Assembly: GCA_035632555.1 (NCBI GenBank) | Contig: DASQGO010000069.1 | Location: forward strand, 1-17,045 | Reading direction: 5' to 3' | Source: 2-02-FULL-62-14 sp035632555 | GTDB lineage: Bacteria; Nitrospirota; Nitrospiria; Nitrospirales; Nitrospiraceae | Length of the DNA stretch: 17,045 bases | Shown here: positions 1 to 6,728 of the stretch, one piece after another | Layout of the letters: each line of letters begins with the position of its first letter | How positions within the stretch are numbered: position 1 is the first letter of the stretch | Translations under genes and position numbers: made by a program | Notes under the pieces: model-generated | What the model saw: the letters and a program-made list of their open reading frames with translations, nothing else | Told to the model about the DNA's origin: nothing | Database searches by the model: none

Positions 1-103
1 GTGGCGGGCGAAGCGGGCGGCCTATTTGACGATCATCGGTTTTGGCGGGGTGGTGTTGACACTGATCGGCGTGGTTCTGAAGGGCCACGCTCCGGTGCTG
101 TAG
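1..103 (+). CDS. C-terminal end of a CcsA/HemX-type cytochrome c assembly membrane protein (partial)
   Basis: Only the last 33 codons are present, read from base 2 to the TAG at 101-103. They encode a short basic stretch (WRAKRAAYL) followed by one hydrophobic helix (TIIGFGGVVLTLIGVVL) and a short KGHAPVL tail. A basic 'WR.KRAAY' loop before a last transmembrane helix is typical of CcsA/ResC/HemX-family proteins, which handle heme at the membrane during cytochrome c maturation. That family commonly sits directly before hemA, as here, with only 6 bases to the hemA start. The family call rests on this short tail plus position, so it is moderate. The membrane-helix reading is secure, but the rest of the protein lies outside the window. 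Confidence 0.6.
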   Translation, partial: WRAKRAAYLTIIGFGGVVLTLIGVVLKGHAPVL

Positions 104-109
104 GGCTCT

Positions 110-1489
110 ATGCATATTATCGTCGTCGGGCTCAGCCATAAGACCGCGCCGGTGGAAGTGCGGGAAAAACTGGCGGTGCCGGAAAGCCGTCTGGACGAAG
201 CGCTGGCGCGGCTCCGCACGTATGCGGGAATCAGGGAAGGGTTCCTGCTCTCGACGTGCAATCGCGTGGAAGTGTATGCCGTGGTCGAGCAGATTGAAGA
301 GGGCCATGCCCGGATACAGGAATTTTTCGCCGACACGCATCTCTCGTTGTCGTCCGAACAGCTGACCCCGCATCTGTACGGCTATACCGGAGATCGTGCG
401 ATCGGGCATTTGTTCCGTGTCGCAGCCAGCCTCGACTCGATGATCGTCGGGGAGCCGCAGATTCTCGGGCAGCTGAAAGACGCGTTTGAGGTGGCATTGA
501 ATCACAAGGCCAGCGGCGTGGTGCTCAACAAGCTGGTCCGGAAGTCCATTTCGGTGGCCAAGCGCGTGCGGACGGAAACGAAAATCGCCGAAACGGCGGT
601 CTCGGTCAGTTACGCGGCGGTCGAGCTGGCTAAGAAGATCTTCTCGAATTTGAGCGAAAAAACCGTGCTGCTCGTGGGAGCCGGGGAGATGGCCAAGCTG
701 GCTGCCCAGCACCTGGTCGATCAAGGGGTCCGGAAAGTGTCCATCACGACCCGGGACGCCGCCAGTGCGGTCGAGCTGGCCCGGCGGTTCAACGCGACGT
801 CGATTCCGTTCGAACACTTCCGGCGCGAAATGGCGGAAGCCGATATCGTGCTGTGCTCGACCGGTGCGTCGCACTATCTCATTGGCGTGGAAGATGTGCA
901 GCAGGCGGTGCGCCGGCGGATGAACCGTCCGATCTTCCTCATCGACATCTCGGTGCCGCGTAATATCGACCCGGCGGTGAAAGACATCGACAACGCCTTT
1001 TTGTTCGATGTGGATGATCTTGAAATGCGCGTCGAGCAGAATCTGGAAGAGCGCCGGCGGGAAGCGGTCAAGGCGGAGCGGATGGTGGAGGATGAGGTGG
1101 CACAGGTTCTCCAATGGCTGAAATCATTGGAGGTGACCCCGACGATCGTGGCGTTGCGCAATCGGGCGGAGGAAATCAGGCAAGCGGAGATCGATAAGGC
1201 GTTGGCGCGGCTTCAGAATCTGTCGGCGCAGGAACGCAGCGTCGTGGAGGGGCTGGCTTCGGCGATCGTGAACAAGTTGCTGCATGGTTCACTGGTGACG
1301 CTGAAAGCCGAGTCCACGTCCGGCGGCGGCGCCATGTTTATCGAGGCGGCGCGGCGATTTTTCGGATTGGACGATCAGGCCGGTGCCGGCCGTTCGGACG
1401 CCGGCTCTTCTGAGGCGGCGCTCGATGAATCGGATTCGGCGTCCGAGCGGGAATCAGAGCGGCATCCCGCCGGCAAGCGGCAGGCGTAG
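110..1489 (+). CDS. hemA: Glutamyl-tRNA reductase
   Basis: This enzyme reduces glutamyl-tRNA(Glu) to glutamate-1-semialdehyde with NADPH, the committed step of C5-pathway tetrapyrrole synthesis. The 459-residue protein starts with the typical MHIIVVGLSHKTAPVEVRE. It carries the catalytic cysteine in LLSTCNRVEVYA (Cys50, the family's usual position) and a SLDSMIVGEPQILGQLKDAF segment near residue 110. An NADPH-binding Rossmann loop, LLVGAGEMA, lies near residue 187. A helical dimerisation domain follows from about 310 to 420, including TPTIVALRNRAEEIR. The last 35 or so residues are a low-complexity Ser/Asp/Glu/Ala tail longer than in most family members. The ATG lies 6 bases after the upstream stop, with only a weak AGGG-like ribosome site inside the upstream stop region, so translation is probably coupled. 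First complete gene of the heme operon. Confidence 0.97.
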   Translation: MHIIVVGLSHKTAPVEVREKLAVPESRLDEALARLRTYAGIREGFLLSTCNRVEVYAVVEQIEEGHARIQEFFADTHLSLSSEQLTPHLYGYTGDRAIGHLFRVAASLDSMIVGEPQILGQLKDAFEVALNHKASGVVLNKLVRKSISVAKRVRTETKIAETAVSVSYAAVELAKKIFSNLSEKTVLLVGAGEMAKLAAQHLVDQGVRKVSITTRDAASAVELARRFNATSIPFEHFRREMAEADIVLCSTGASHYLIGVEDVQQAVRRRMNRPIFLIDISVPRNIDPAVKDIDNAFLFDVDDLEMRVEQNLEERRREAVKAERMVEDEVAQVLQWLKSLEVTPTIVALRNRAEEIRQAEIDKALARLQNLSAQERSVVEGLASAIVNKLLHGSLVTLKAESTSGGGAMFIEAARRFFGLDDQAGAGRSDAGSSEAALDESDSASERESERHPAGKRQA

Positions 1490-1511
1490 GGTGGAGGAGC
1501 GAATCGGCGCT

Positions 1512-1518
1512 AGGGAGG
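1512..1518 (+). promoter_or_regulatory. Ribosome binding site for the zinc-ribbon protein
   Basis: AGGGAGG ends 9 bases before the GTG at 1528. It is the reason for choosing that non-ATG start: the resulting protein begins just before the first CxxC of the zinc ribbon, whereas later starts would lose the ribbon. Confidence 0.65.
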
Positions 1519-1527
1519 CGCAATCCC

Positions 1528-1830
1528 GTGCCACAGGGTCCCAGGCTCTTTACCTGCCCCCAATGCCGCCATCAGTATTTGGGGCATGATCCGCTTCCCG
1601 ATTGTCCGCGGTGCGGCTATGACTACCGGGTCAAGGAAGGTGTTCGATGGGACCTCGTGGTCTACCTGCTGGCGATTCTGGGACTGGTCAGTTATTTCCT
1701 GGTGTCGGCGAACTACCGTACCGGCATGGCAGGAACGGAACGGGCGACGCGGCAGGTTTCCGAAGCGGGAGAGAAATTGCCCGGTGAGGCAGCCGGTCCG
1801 GCGAATCCCTATCATGAATCTGGCCAGTAA
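1528..1830 (+). CDS. Small zinc-ribbon, single-pass membrane protein of unknown function
   Basis: The protein has 100 residues from a GTG start with a good ribosome site. I do not recognise a named family. The N-terminal 30 residues form a zinc ribbon with two CxxC pairs: Cys10/Cys13 in FTCPQCRHQY and Cys26/Cys29 in DCPRCGYDY. A short basic linker leads to one transmembrane helix at about residues 43-61 (LVVYLLAILGLVSYFLVSA). A polar tail of about 40 residues follows with no clear motif. By charge, the ribbon probably faces the cytoplasm. The gene lies 38 bases after hemA and 21 bases before hemC, so it is almost certainly co-transcribed with the heme genes. Possible roles, all inference, are a membrane tether, a metal- or redox-sensing accessory, or a partner of a heme enzyme. 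The open frame and motif are clear, but the function is unknown. Confidence 0.8.
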   Translation: MPQGPRLFTCPQCRHQYLGHDPLPDCPRCGYDYRVKEGVRWDLVVYLLAILGLVSYFLVSANYRTGMAGTERATRQVSEAGEKLPGEAAGPANPYHESGQ

Positions 1831-1851
1831 GTCCGGCCGCGAGGCACGCGG

Positions 1852-2799
1852 ATGGGAACGGTAAAGGCCGCGCGCCGGTCGCTGGTGCTGGGGACACGCG
1901 GAAGCCGGCTGGCGATCTGGCAGGCCGAGTGGGTGCAGGCGCGGCTTCGCGAAATTGCTCCGGAGGTCAGGGTCACGCTGCAGCGGATCAAGACGTCCGG
2001 CGACAAGATTCTGGATGTGCCGCTGGCGAAGATCGGCGGGAAGGGACTCTTCGTCAAGGAAATCGAGGAGGCCTTGCTGCAAGGCACGATCGATCTGGCC
2101 GTTCACAGCATGAAGGACGTGCCGACGGCCTTGCCTGACGGGTTGGAGATTCTCTGTGTGCCGGAACGGGAGGACCCGCGCGATGCGTTGATCAGCCGGG
2201 ATGCGAAGCCGTTGGATGGGCTGCCGCAGGGCGCCCGGGTCGGCACCAGCAGTTTGCGCCGGCAGGCGCAGTTGCTGCATCACAGACCGGACCTGAAGAT
2301 CGGGATGCTGCGAGGCAATCTTGATACGCGGCTCAGGAAGTTGCGGGGCGGTGAATTTGATGCCATCGTGCTGGCGGCGGCCGGCCTCAAGCGGATGGGA
2401 TGGGCGGAGCAGATCACGGAGTACCTGCCGCCTGAGGTGAGCCTCCCGGCGATCGGGCAGGGCGCACTGGGACTTGAAGGCCGCCGTGACGATGGGTTTG
2501 TGCGTGCAATTGTGTCGGCGCTGGAACATCCGTCGACACGAGAGGCCGTGACGGCCGAACGTGCGCTGCTGGATAAGCTAGAGGGGGGCTGCCAGGTGCC
2601 GATCGCCGCGCATGCCACGCTTTCCGGGAAACGGTTGCATCTGGACGGGTTGGTTGCGAGCGTGGACGGCCGGCGACTTGTCCGGGACAGCGTCGAGGGT
2701 TCTGCGACGGACGCGCGCGAGCTGGGCACGCGTCTGGCGGAGCAGTTGCTGCGTCAGGGCGGTGAGTCGATTCTGAACGAGATTTACGGGAGAACGTGA
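1852..2799 (+). CDS. hemC: Porphobilinogen deaminase (hydroxymethylbilane synthase)
   Basis: The enzyme condenses four porphobilinogen molecules to hydroxymethylbilane in the cytoplasm. The 315-residue length fits the family. The start of the fold is visible in LVLGTRGSRLAIWQAEWV (residues 11-28). KIGGKGLFVKEIEEALL is near 60-76, HSMKDVPT at 85-92, and the paired arginines of GTSSLRRQAQ near 136-137. Lys88-Asp89 matches the catalytic Lys83-Asp84 of the E. coli enzyme, offset by five. Cys247 in LEGGCQVPIAA carries the dipyrromethane cofactor and matches E. coli Cys242 with the same offset. The ATG at 1852 follows the zinc-ribbon gene by 21 bases, and its ribosome site (GAGGCACG) is weak. Its stop overlaps or abuts the start of the cobA-hemD fusion. 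Confidence 0.97.
   Translation: MGTVKAARRSLVLGTRGSRLAIWQAEWVQARLREIAPEVRVTLQRIKTSGDKILDVPLAKIGGKGLFVKEIEEALLQGTIDLAVHSMKDVPTALPDGLEILCVPEREDPRDALISRDAKPLDGLPQGARVGTSSLRRQAQLLHHRPDLKIGMLRGNLDTRLRKLRGGEFDAIVLAAAGLKRMGWAEQITEYLPPEVSLPAIGQGALGLEGRRDDGFVRAIVSALEHPSTREAVTAERALLDKLEGGCQVPIAAHATLSGKRLHLDGLVASVDGRRLVRDSVEGSATDARELGTRLAEQLLRQGGESILNEIYGRT
2788..2792 (+). promoter_or_regulatory. Ribosome binding site deciding the cobA-hemD start
   Basis: GGGAG inside the end of hemC lies 9 bases before the GTG at 2802 but only 3 bases before the in-frame GTG at 2796. Spacing therefore favours 2802. The 2796 start would give a GTGA stop-start overlap with hemC and two extra residues. Confidence 0.5.
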
Positions 2800-2801
2800 G
2801 G

Positions 2802-4358
2802 GTGGCGAAGAAAACCGGAATCGTGTATCTGGTCGGCGCCGGACCCGGCGATCCGAAACTGCTGACGCTCCGCGGCAAGGAGTGCCTGGAGCGGGCCGAC
2901 GTGGTCCTGTACGATTACCTGGCCAATCCTCTCCTGCTGGATTTTGCGCCAGCCGCGGCGGAACGGATTTACGTGGGGCGGCGCGGGCGCGGGCAATATC
3001 AGGATCAGGGCGAAATCAACAAGCTGCTGATCGAAAAAGCCCGCGCAGGCGAGATTGTTGTGCGATTGAAAGGCGGGGATCCGTTTGTGTTCGGACGCGG
3101 GGGCGAGGAGGCCGAAGCCGTGGCGGGCGCGGGACTGCCGTTTGAAGTTGTGCCCGGCGTGACCTCGGCAGTGGCCGCGCCGGCCTATGCCGGCATTCCT
3201 GTTACGCACCGGACGCTGGCCTCCACGGTAACTTTTGTGACGGGCCACGAGGATCCGACCAAGGAAGCGGAGGCGCTGGAGTGGCCCCGGCTGGCAACGG
3301 CGCACGGCACGCTGGTGTTTCTCATGGGCGTCAAGAATCTGCCCGCGATCGTGGCAAATCTGCGTCGCGAAGGCAAACCGGCCGACACGCCTGCCGCCGT
3401 GATCCGGTGGGGCACCAAGTCGAGCCAGCGCACGGTGATCGGGACATTGGAGACGATCGCCGGCAAGGCGGCCGAGGCGCAGATTGAACCGCCGTCGATC
3501 GTCGTGGTCGGCGAGGTGGTGCGACTTCGGGAACAGTTGAACTGGTTTGAGGCGCGGCCGCTGTTCGGCAAGCGCGTGCTGGTGACCAGGGCCCGCGAAC
3601 AGGCTGGCGAGTTGTCGAGCCTGCTGGCCGAGCGAGGCGCGGAACCGGTGGAATGCCCCACGATCCAGATCGTGCCGCCGGCGAATTGGACGGAATTGGA
3701 CGGCGCGATCGCCGATCTTTCCCGGTACCAATGGCTAGTCTTTACCAGCGTGAACGGGGTGAAGCCGTTCATGGACCGCCTGCGGCGCAACGGGTTGGAC
3801 GGACGGGCGGCGGCAGGCCTCCGGCTCTGTTGCATCGGCCCCCGCACGACCGAAGCCCTGGCCGCCTATGGGCTGCGCGCCGACGTGGTGCCGTCGGAAT
3901 ATCAGGCGGAGGGCTTGATCGAGGCGATGAAAGCCATCGGCGTCAAGGGGCAGCGTGTGTTGATTGCGCGCGCGGCGGTCGCGCGGGAAATTCTGCCGGA
4001 ACAGTTGCGTGAACTCGGAGCGGATGTGCAGGTGGTGACCGCGTATCGCACGGTGGTGCCGGAGGTCGAGACCGAGCGCATGAAGGATCTCCTGCAGAAA
4101 CAGGCGCTCCACGTGCTGACCTTCGCCAGTTCATCGACGGTGCGAAATTTCTCTAGGCTCTTCGACAGCAGGGAGGAGATGCGCCGCCTGACGGGTGGCG
4201 CCGTCGTCGCCTGCATTGGGCCGATCACGGCGAAGACGGCTGCGGAGGAGGGGCTCCCGGTGACGATCACGGCGGCAGAGAACACAATTCCCGCGCTGGT
4301 GGAGGCGATCGTCCAGTATTATTCGACGTGCCGCGAGGATGTGCCGGTTCGGTGCTGA
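2802..4358 (+). CDS. cobA-hemD: Uroporphyrinogen-III C-methyltransferase / uroporphyrinogen-III synthase fusion
   Basis: One polypeptide of about 518 residues joins two consecutive enzymes. The N-terminal half (to about residue 250) is a SAM-dependent uroporphyrinogen-III methyltransferase. It has the glycine-rich VYLVGAGPGDPKLLTLRG near the start, VVRLKGGDPFVFGRGGEE near residue 88, and VVPGVTSAVAAPAYAGIPVTHR near 117-138. It makes precorrin-2 on the way to siroheme or cobalamin-type rings. From about residue 255 a HemD domain begins at LFGKRVLVTRAREQAGELS. It continues through WLVFTSVNGVKPF, CCIGPRTTEALAAYGL and LTFASSSTVRNF, and ends with ACIGPITAKTAAEEGLPV. HemD cyclises hydroxymethylbilane to uroporphyrinogen III. 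CobA-HemD fusions are known in several phyla. Placed after hemC, the fusion supplies the branch-point product and the first branch enzyme together. In-frame GTG at 2796 is an alternative start. Confidence 0.95.
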   Translation: MAKKTGIVYLVGAGPGDPKLLTLRGKECLERADVVLYDYLANPLLLDFAPAAAERIYVGRRGRGQYQDQGEINKLLIEKARAGEIVVRLKGGDPFVFGRGGEEAEAVAGAGLPFEVVPGVTSAVAAPAYAGIPVTHRTLASTVTFVTGHEDPTKEAEALEWPRLATAHGTLVFLMGVKNLPAIVANLRREGKPADTPAAVIRWGTKSSQRTVIGTLETIAGKAAEAQIEPPSIVVVGEVVRLREQLNWFEARPLFGKRVLVTRAREQAGELSSLLAERGAEPVECPTIQIVPPANWTELDGAIADLSRYQWLVFTSVNGVKPFMDRLRRNGLDGRAAAGLRLCCIGPRTTEALAAYGLRADVVPSEYQAEGLIEAMKAIGVKGQRVLIARAAVAREILPEQLRELGADVQVVTAYRTVVPEVETERMKDLLQKQALHVLTFASSSTVRNFSRLFDSREEMRRLTGGAVVACIGPITAKTAAEEGLPVTITAAENTIPALVEAIVQYYSTCREDVPVRC

Positions 4359-4385
4359 CGAGTCAGTGTCATTCACTTTCTGAAC

Positions 4386-4392
4386 GGAGGAG
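4386..4392 (+). promoter_or_regulatory. Strong ribosome binding site of the CBS-domain gene
   Basis: GGAGGAG lies 6 bases before the ATG at 4399. It is one of the strongest Shine-Dalgarno matches in the window, in contrast to the weak sites of the neighbouring heme enzymes. This suggests the CBS protein is made at a comparatively high level from the shared transcript. Confidence 0.7.
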
Positions 4393-4398
4393 ATTCGT

Positions 4399-4791
4399 AT
4401 GGTTCCGGTGAAATCATTCATGGTGCCCATTGAGAAGTTCATCACGGTGGATCGCGATGTGGACGCACGGACGGCGGCGGCGCTGATGCGGGACCGCAAC
4501 ATCGGCAGCCTGTTCGTGACGCGCAACAAGGAAATCATCGGCATTCTCACGGATACGGACATGGTCCGCCGCGTGGTGGCGGTGGGACTCGACGCCTCCA
4601 AGACCCCTGTCGAACAGCTGATGTCGGCGCCGATTTTGGGCATCGAAGAGGACAAGACGCTGCTGGATGCCAACGACATGATGGCGAAATCGCACTTGCG
4701 GCATCTAGGTGTCACGCGGAAGGGAAAATTGGTGGGAATGATTTCCGTGCGAGATCTGGTCGTGTTCCTGACCAACCTCCCAAGAAAGTAA
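4399..4791 (+). CDS. Tandem CBS-domain protein
   Basis: The 130-residue protein is made almost entirely of two CBS domains (one Bateman module), with no attached enzyme, channel or DNA-binding domain. The first runs from about residue 5 to 62 and ends in IGILTDTDMVRRVVAVG. The second runs from about 70 to 126 and ends in LVGMISVRDLVVFL. Each keeps the aspartate of the G-h-h-[ST]-x-x-D nucleotide-ribose motif (Asp54 and Asp119), so adenine-nucleotide binding (AMP, ATP, SAM or similar) is plausible. Stand-alone CBS proteins often act as energy- or ligand-sensing regulators of a partner, but the ligand and partner cannot be read here. The gene is 40 bases after cobA-hemD and 7 bases before hemB, inside the heme operon. 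Confidence 0.93.
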   Translation: MVPVKSFMVPIEKFITVDRDVDARTAAALMRDRNIGSLFVTRNKEIIGILTDTDMVRRVVAVGLDASKTPVEQLMSAPILGIEEDKTLLDANDMMAKSHLRHLGVTRKGKLVGMISVRDLVVFLTNLPRK

Positions 4792-4798
4792 GGCGCGC

Positions 4799-5773
4799 AT
4801 GGCATTTCCACGGCACAGATTGAGACGGTTGCGGCAGAGCGAACCCCTGCGCCGGCTGGTCAGGGAAACACGGCTGGCCGTGGCCGATCTCATTTATCCG
4901 ATGTTCGTGACGGTCGGGAAAGGTCGCCGGGACGAAATTGCCTCGCTGCCGGGACAGTACCGACTGTCTGTGGATTTGCTGATCAAGGAAGCGGCGGACG
5001 TGAAGATGCTCGGAATTCCGGCGGTCATCCTCTTTGGCGTGCCGGACAAGAAGGACGAGCGCGGCACGGGGGCCTACGATCCCAACGGGATCGTGCAACA
5101 AGCCGTCCGCGCGTTGAAAGACCAGGTGCCGGGCCTCATGGTCATCACGGACGTCTGCATTGACGAATACACGTCCCATGGACATTGCGGTCTGGTGAAG
5201 GACGGCCGCATTCTGAATGACGAAACGCTGGAATGCCTGCGGGCGATGGCGCGGACCCATGCTGAAGCCGGAGCCGACATGGTGGCGCCGTCCGATATGA
5301 TGGACGGCCGCGTGCTGGTCATCCGGGACGAACTGGATCAGGCCGGCTTTGCGGAGCTGCCGATCATGGCCTATGCCGCCAAATTCGCCTCGTGTTTTTA
5401 CGCGCCGTTCCGGGACGCGGCGAACTCATCTCCAAAATTCGGAGACCGGCAGTCGTATCAGATGGATCCGGCGAATGTCCGCGAGGCATTGCGGGAGATC
5501 CGGTCGGATATTCAGGAGGGTGCCGACATCGTCATGGTCAAGCCGGCGTTGCCGTATCTCGACATCATTGCCGCAGCCCGCGCCAAAACAACGGTGCCGA
5601 TTGCGGCGTACCAGGTCAGCGGGGAGTACAGCATGATCAAGGCGGCCGCGCGTGCCGGCTGGCTGGATGAATCCCGCGCGATGATGGAATCGTTGCTGGC
5701 TATCAAGCGGGCGGGCGCCGACATGATTCTGACCTATTTTTCAAAAGACGCGGCTCGATTGCTGAATCACTGA
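4799..5773 (+). CDS. hemB: Delta-aminolevulinic acid dehydratase (porphobilinogen synthase)
   Basis: The enzyme joins two aminolevulinate molecules into porphobilinogen. It has 324 residues, the normal length, with the usual N-terminus (RLRRLRQSEPLRRLVRET) and LIYPMFV. The two Schiff-base lysines are visible as Lys195 in YAAKFASCFY and Lys248 in IVMVKPALPY. YQVSGEYSMIKAA is near 271-283. The metal-binding segment is DVCIDEYTSHGHCG. It has Cys120 and Cys130 of the zinc type but Asp122 where the zinc enzymes have their middle cysteine, so it is a mixed site (see findings). The ATG is 7 bases after the CBS gene, with a weak AAGG site overlapping that gene's end. Its stop codon abuts the ribF ATG with no gap. 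Confidence 0.97.
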   Translation: MAFPRHRLRRLRQSEPLRRLVRETRLAVADLIYPMFVTVGKGRRDEIASLPGQYRLSVDLLIKEAADVKMLGIPAVILFGVPDKKDERGTGAYDPNGIVQQAVRALKDQVPGLMVITDVCIDEYTSHGHCGLVKDGRILNDETLECLRAMARTHAEAGADMVAPSDMMDGRVLVIRDELDQAGFAELPIMAYAAKFASCFYAPFRDAANSSPKFGDRQSYQMDPANVREALREIRSDIQEGADIVMVKPALPYLDIIAAARAKTTVPIAAYQVSGEYSMIKAAARAGWLDESRAMMESLLAIKRAGADMILTYFSKDAARLLNH

Positions 5774-6721
5774 ATGAAGATCACGCGGGGCTTGGCCGCT
5801 CACCAGCGAGTTCCCCATCCGGTTCTCACCATCGGTAATTTCGACGGCCAGCATCTCGGCCACGGTGCATTGCTTCGCGATGTGGTCCAACGGGCGAACG
5901 AGGTCGGCGGGACACCGATGGTGCTGACGTTCGACCCCCACCCCGTGAAAGTGCTGGCGCCGCACGTGAATCTCCGTTTTCTGACAATGCCGGACGAGAA
6001 GCTGGCATATTTCAAGGACGCCGGGATTGCCGAGGTGCTGTTCCTGGAGTTTACGGCAGCCTTCGCTGCCTTGATGCCGGACCAGTTCATGCAGCAGGTG
6101 CTTCGTGATGGCGTCGATGTCAAAGATCTATTCGTCGGCGAACATTTTGCGTTCGGCAGGAGCCGGGCCGGGCGGATCGCCGATCTGATCCGGTTCGGCC
6201 GGGACGCGGGCTTCCAGGTGCATCCTGTTCAGCCATTGCGGGTGGATGGCGAGATTGTCAGCTCCACGCGCATCCGGCAGTTCATTCAAGGCGGCGACGT
6301 GCGCGGGGCCGCTCGGTATCTGGGGCGGCATTATGCGCTAGGCGGGGTCGTGGTGTCTGGGGAGCAGCGAGGCCAGACGCTGGGATGGCCGACTGCCAAT
6401 CTCAAGTTGCTGCCGGATCGGGTGGTTCCGTCGGACGGTGTCTACGCGACAAAAGCCATGTGGGGGATGCGTACGTTCGAGTCGGTTTCGTACATCGGGA
6501 CGCGGCCGACGTTCAGGGCCGGGGAGCGGCTGCTCGAAGTATCGCTGCTTGATGCGCAGGAGAATCTGTATGGCCAGACGATCCGGGTGGAGTTTGTCGA
6601 ACGGGTGCGGGCGGACCAGACGTTTCACAGCGCGGAAGAACTGGCCGCATGCATTGAACGCGACGTCCGGAAGGCGCGGCAGGCTCTGAAGGCTGAGTCT
6701 CAGCCTGTGCCCGGTGTGTGA
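5774..6721 (+). CDS. ribF: Bifunctional riboflavin kinase / FAD synthetase
   Basis: RibF phosphorylates riboflavin to FMN and adenylylates FMN to FAD. The 315-residue protein has the N-terminal FMN adenylyltransferase domain with the nucleotidyltransferase signature GNFDGQHLGH (21-30), TFDPHPVKVL (52-61), VGEHFAFGRSRAG (121-133) and the SSTRIRQFI motif (163-171). The C-terminal flavokinase domain (about 186-310) has RGQTLGWPTANL (199-210), PSDGVYA (219-225), YIGTRPTF and LYGQTIRVEFVERVR. The ATG directly follows the hemB TGA with no spacer and no separate ribosome site visible, which implies translational coupling to hemB. No heme-specific role is implied. It is a cofactor gene carried in the same operon. 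Confidence 0.96.
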   Translation: MKITRGLAAHQRVPHPVLTIGNFDGQHLGHGALLRDVVQRANEVGGTPMVLTFDPHPVKVLAPHVNLRFLTMPDEKLAYFKDAGIAEVLFLEFTAAFAALMPDQFMQQVLRDGVDVKDLFVGEHFAFGRSRAGRIADLIRFGRDAGFQVHPVQPLRVDGEIVSSTRIRQFIQGGDVRGAARYLGRHYALGGVVVSGEQRGQTLGWPTANLKLLPDRVVPSDGVYATKAMWGMRTFESVSYIGTRPTFRAGERLLEVSLLDAQENLYGQTIRVEFVERVRADQTFHSAEELAACIERDVRKARQALKAESQPVPGV

Positions 6722-6728
6722 GCACGAC

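Noticed and set aside
56..61. TTGACA just before hemA as a possible promoter
   Set aside because: It lies inside the coding end of the upstream membrane protein, and the bases 17 downstream (GAAGGG) do not resemble a -10 box.
1510..2529. 339-codon - strand frame opposite the zinc-ribbon gene and hemC
   Set aside because: It is a shadow of hemC. The translation is rich in Arg, Pro, His and Gln with no domain, and there is no ribosome site.
2784..3731. 315-codon - strand frame opposite cobA-hemD
   Set aside because: The + strand frame has clear CobA and HemD motifs throughout, while this one has none.
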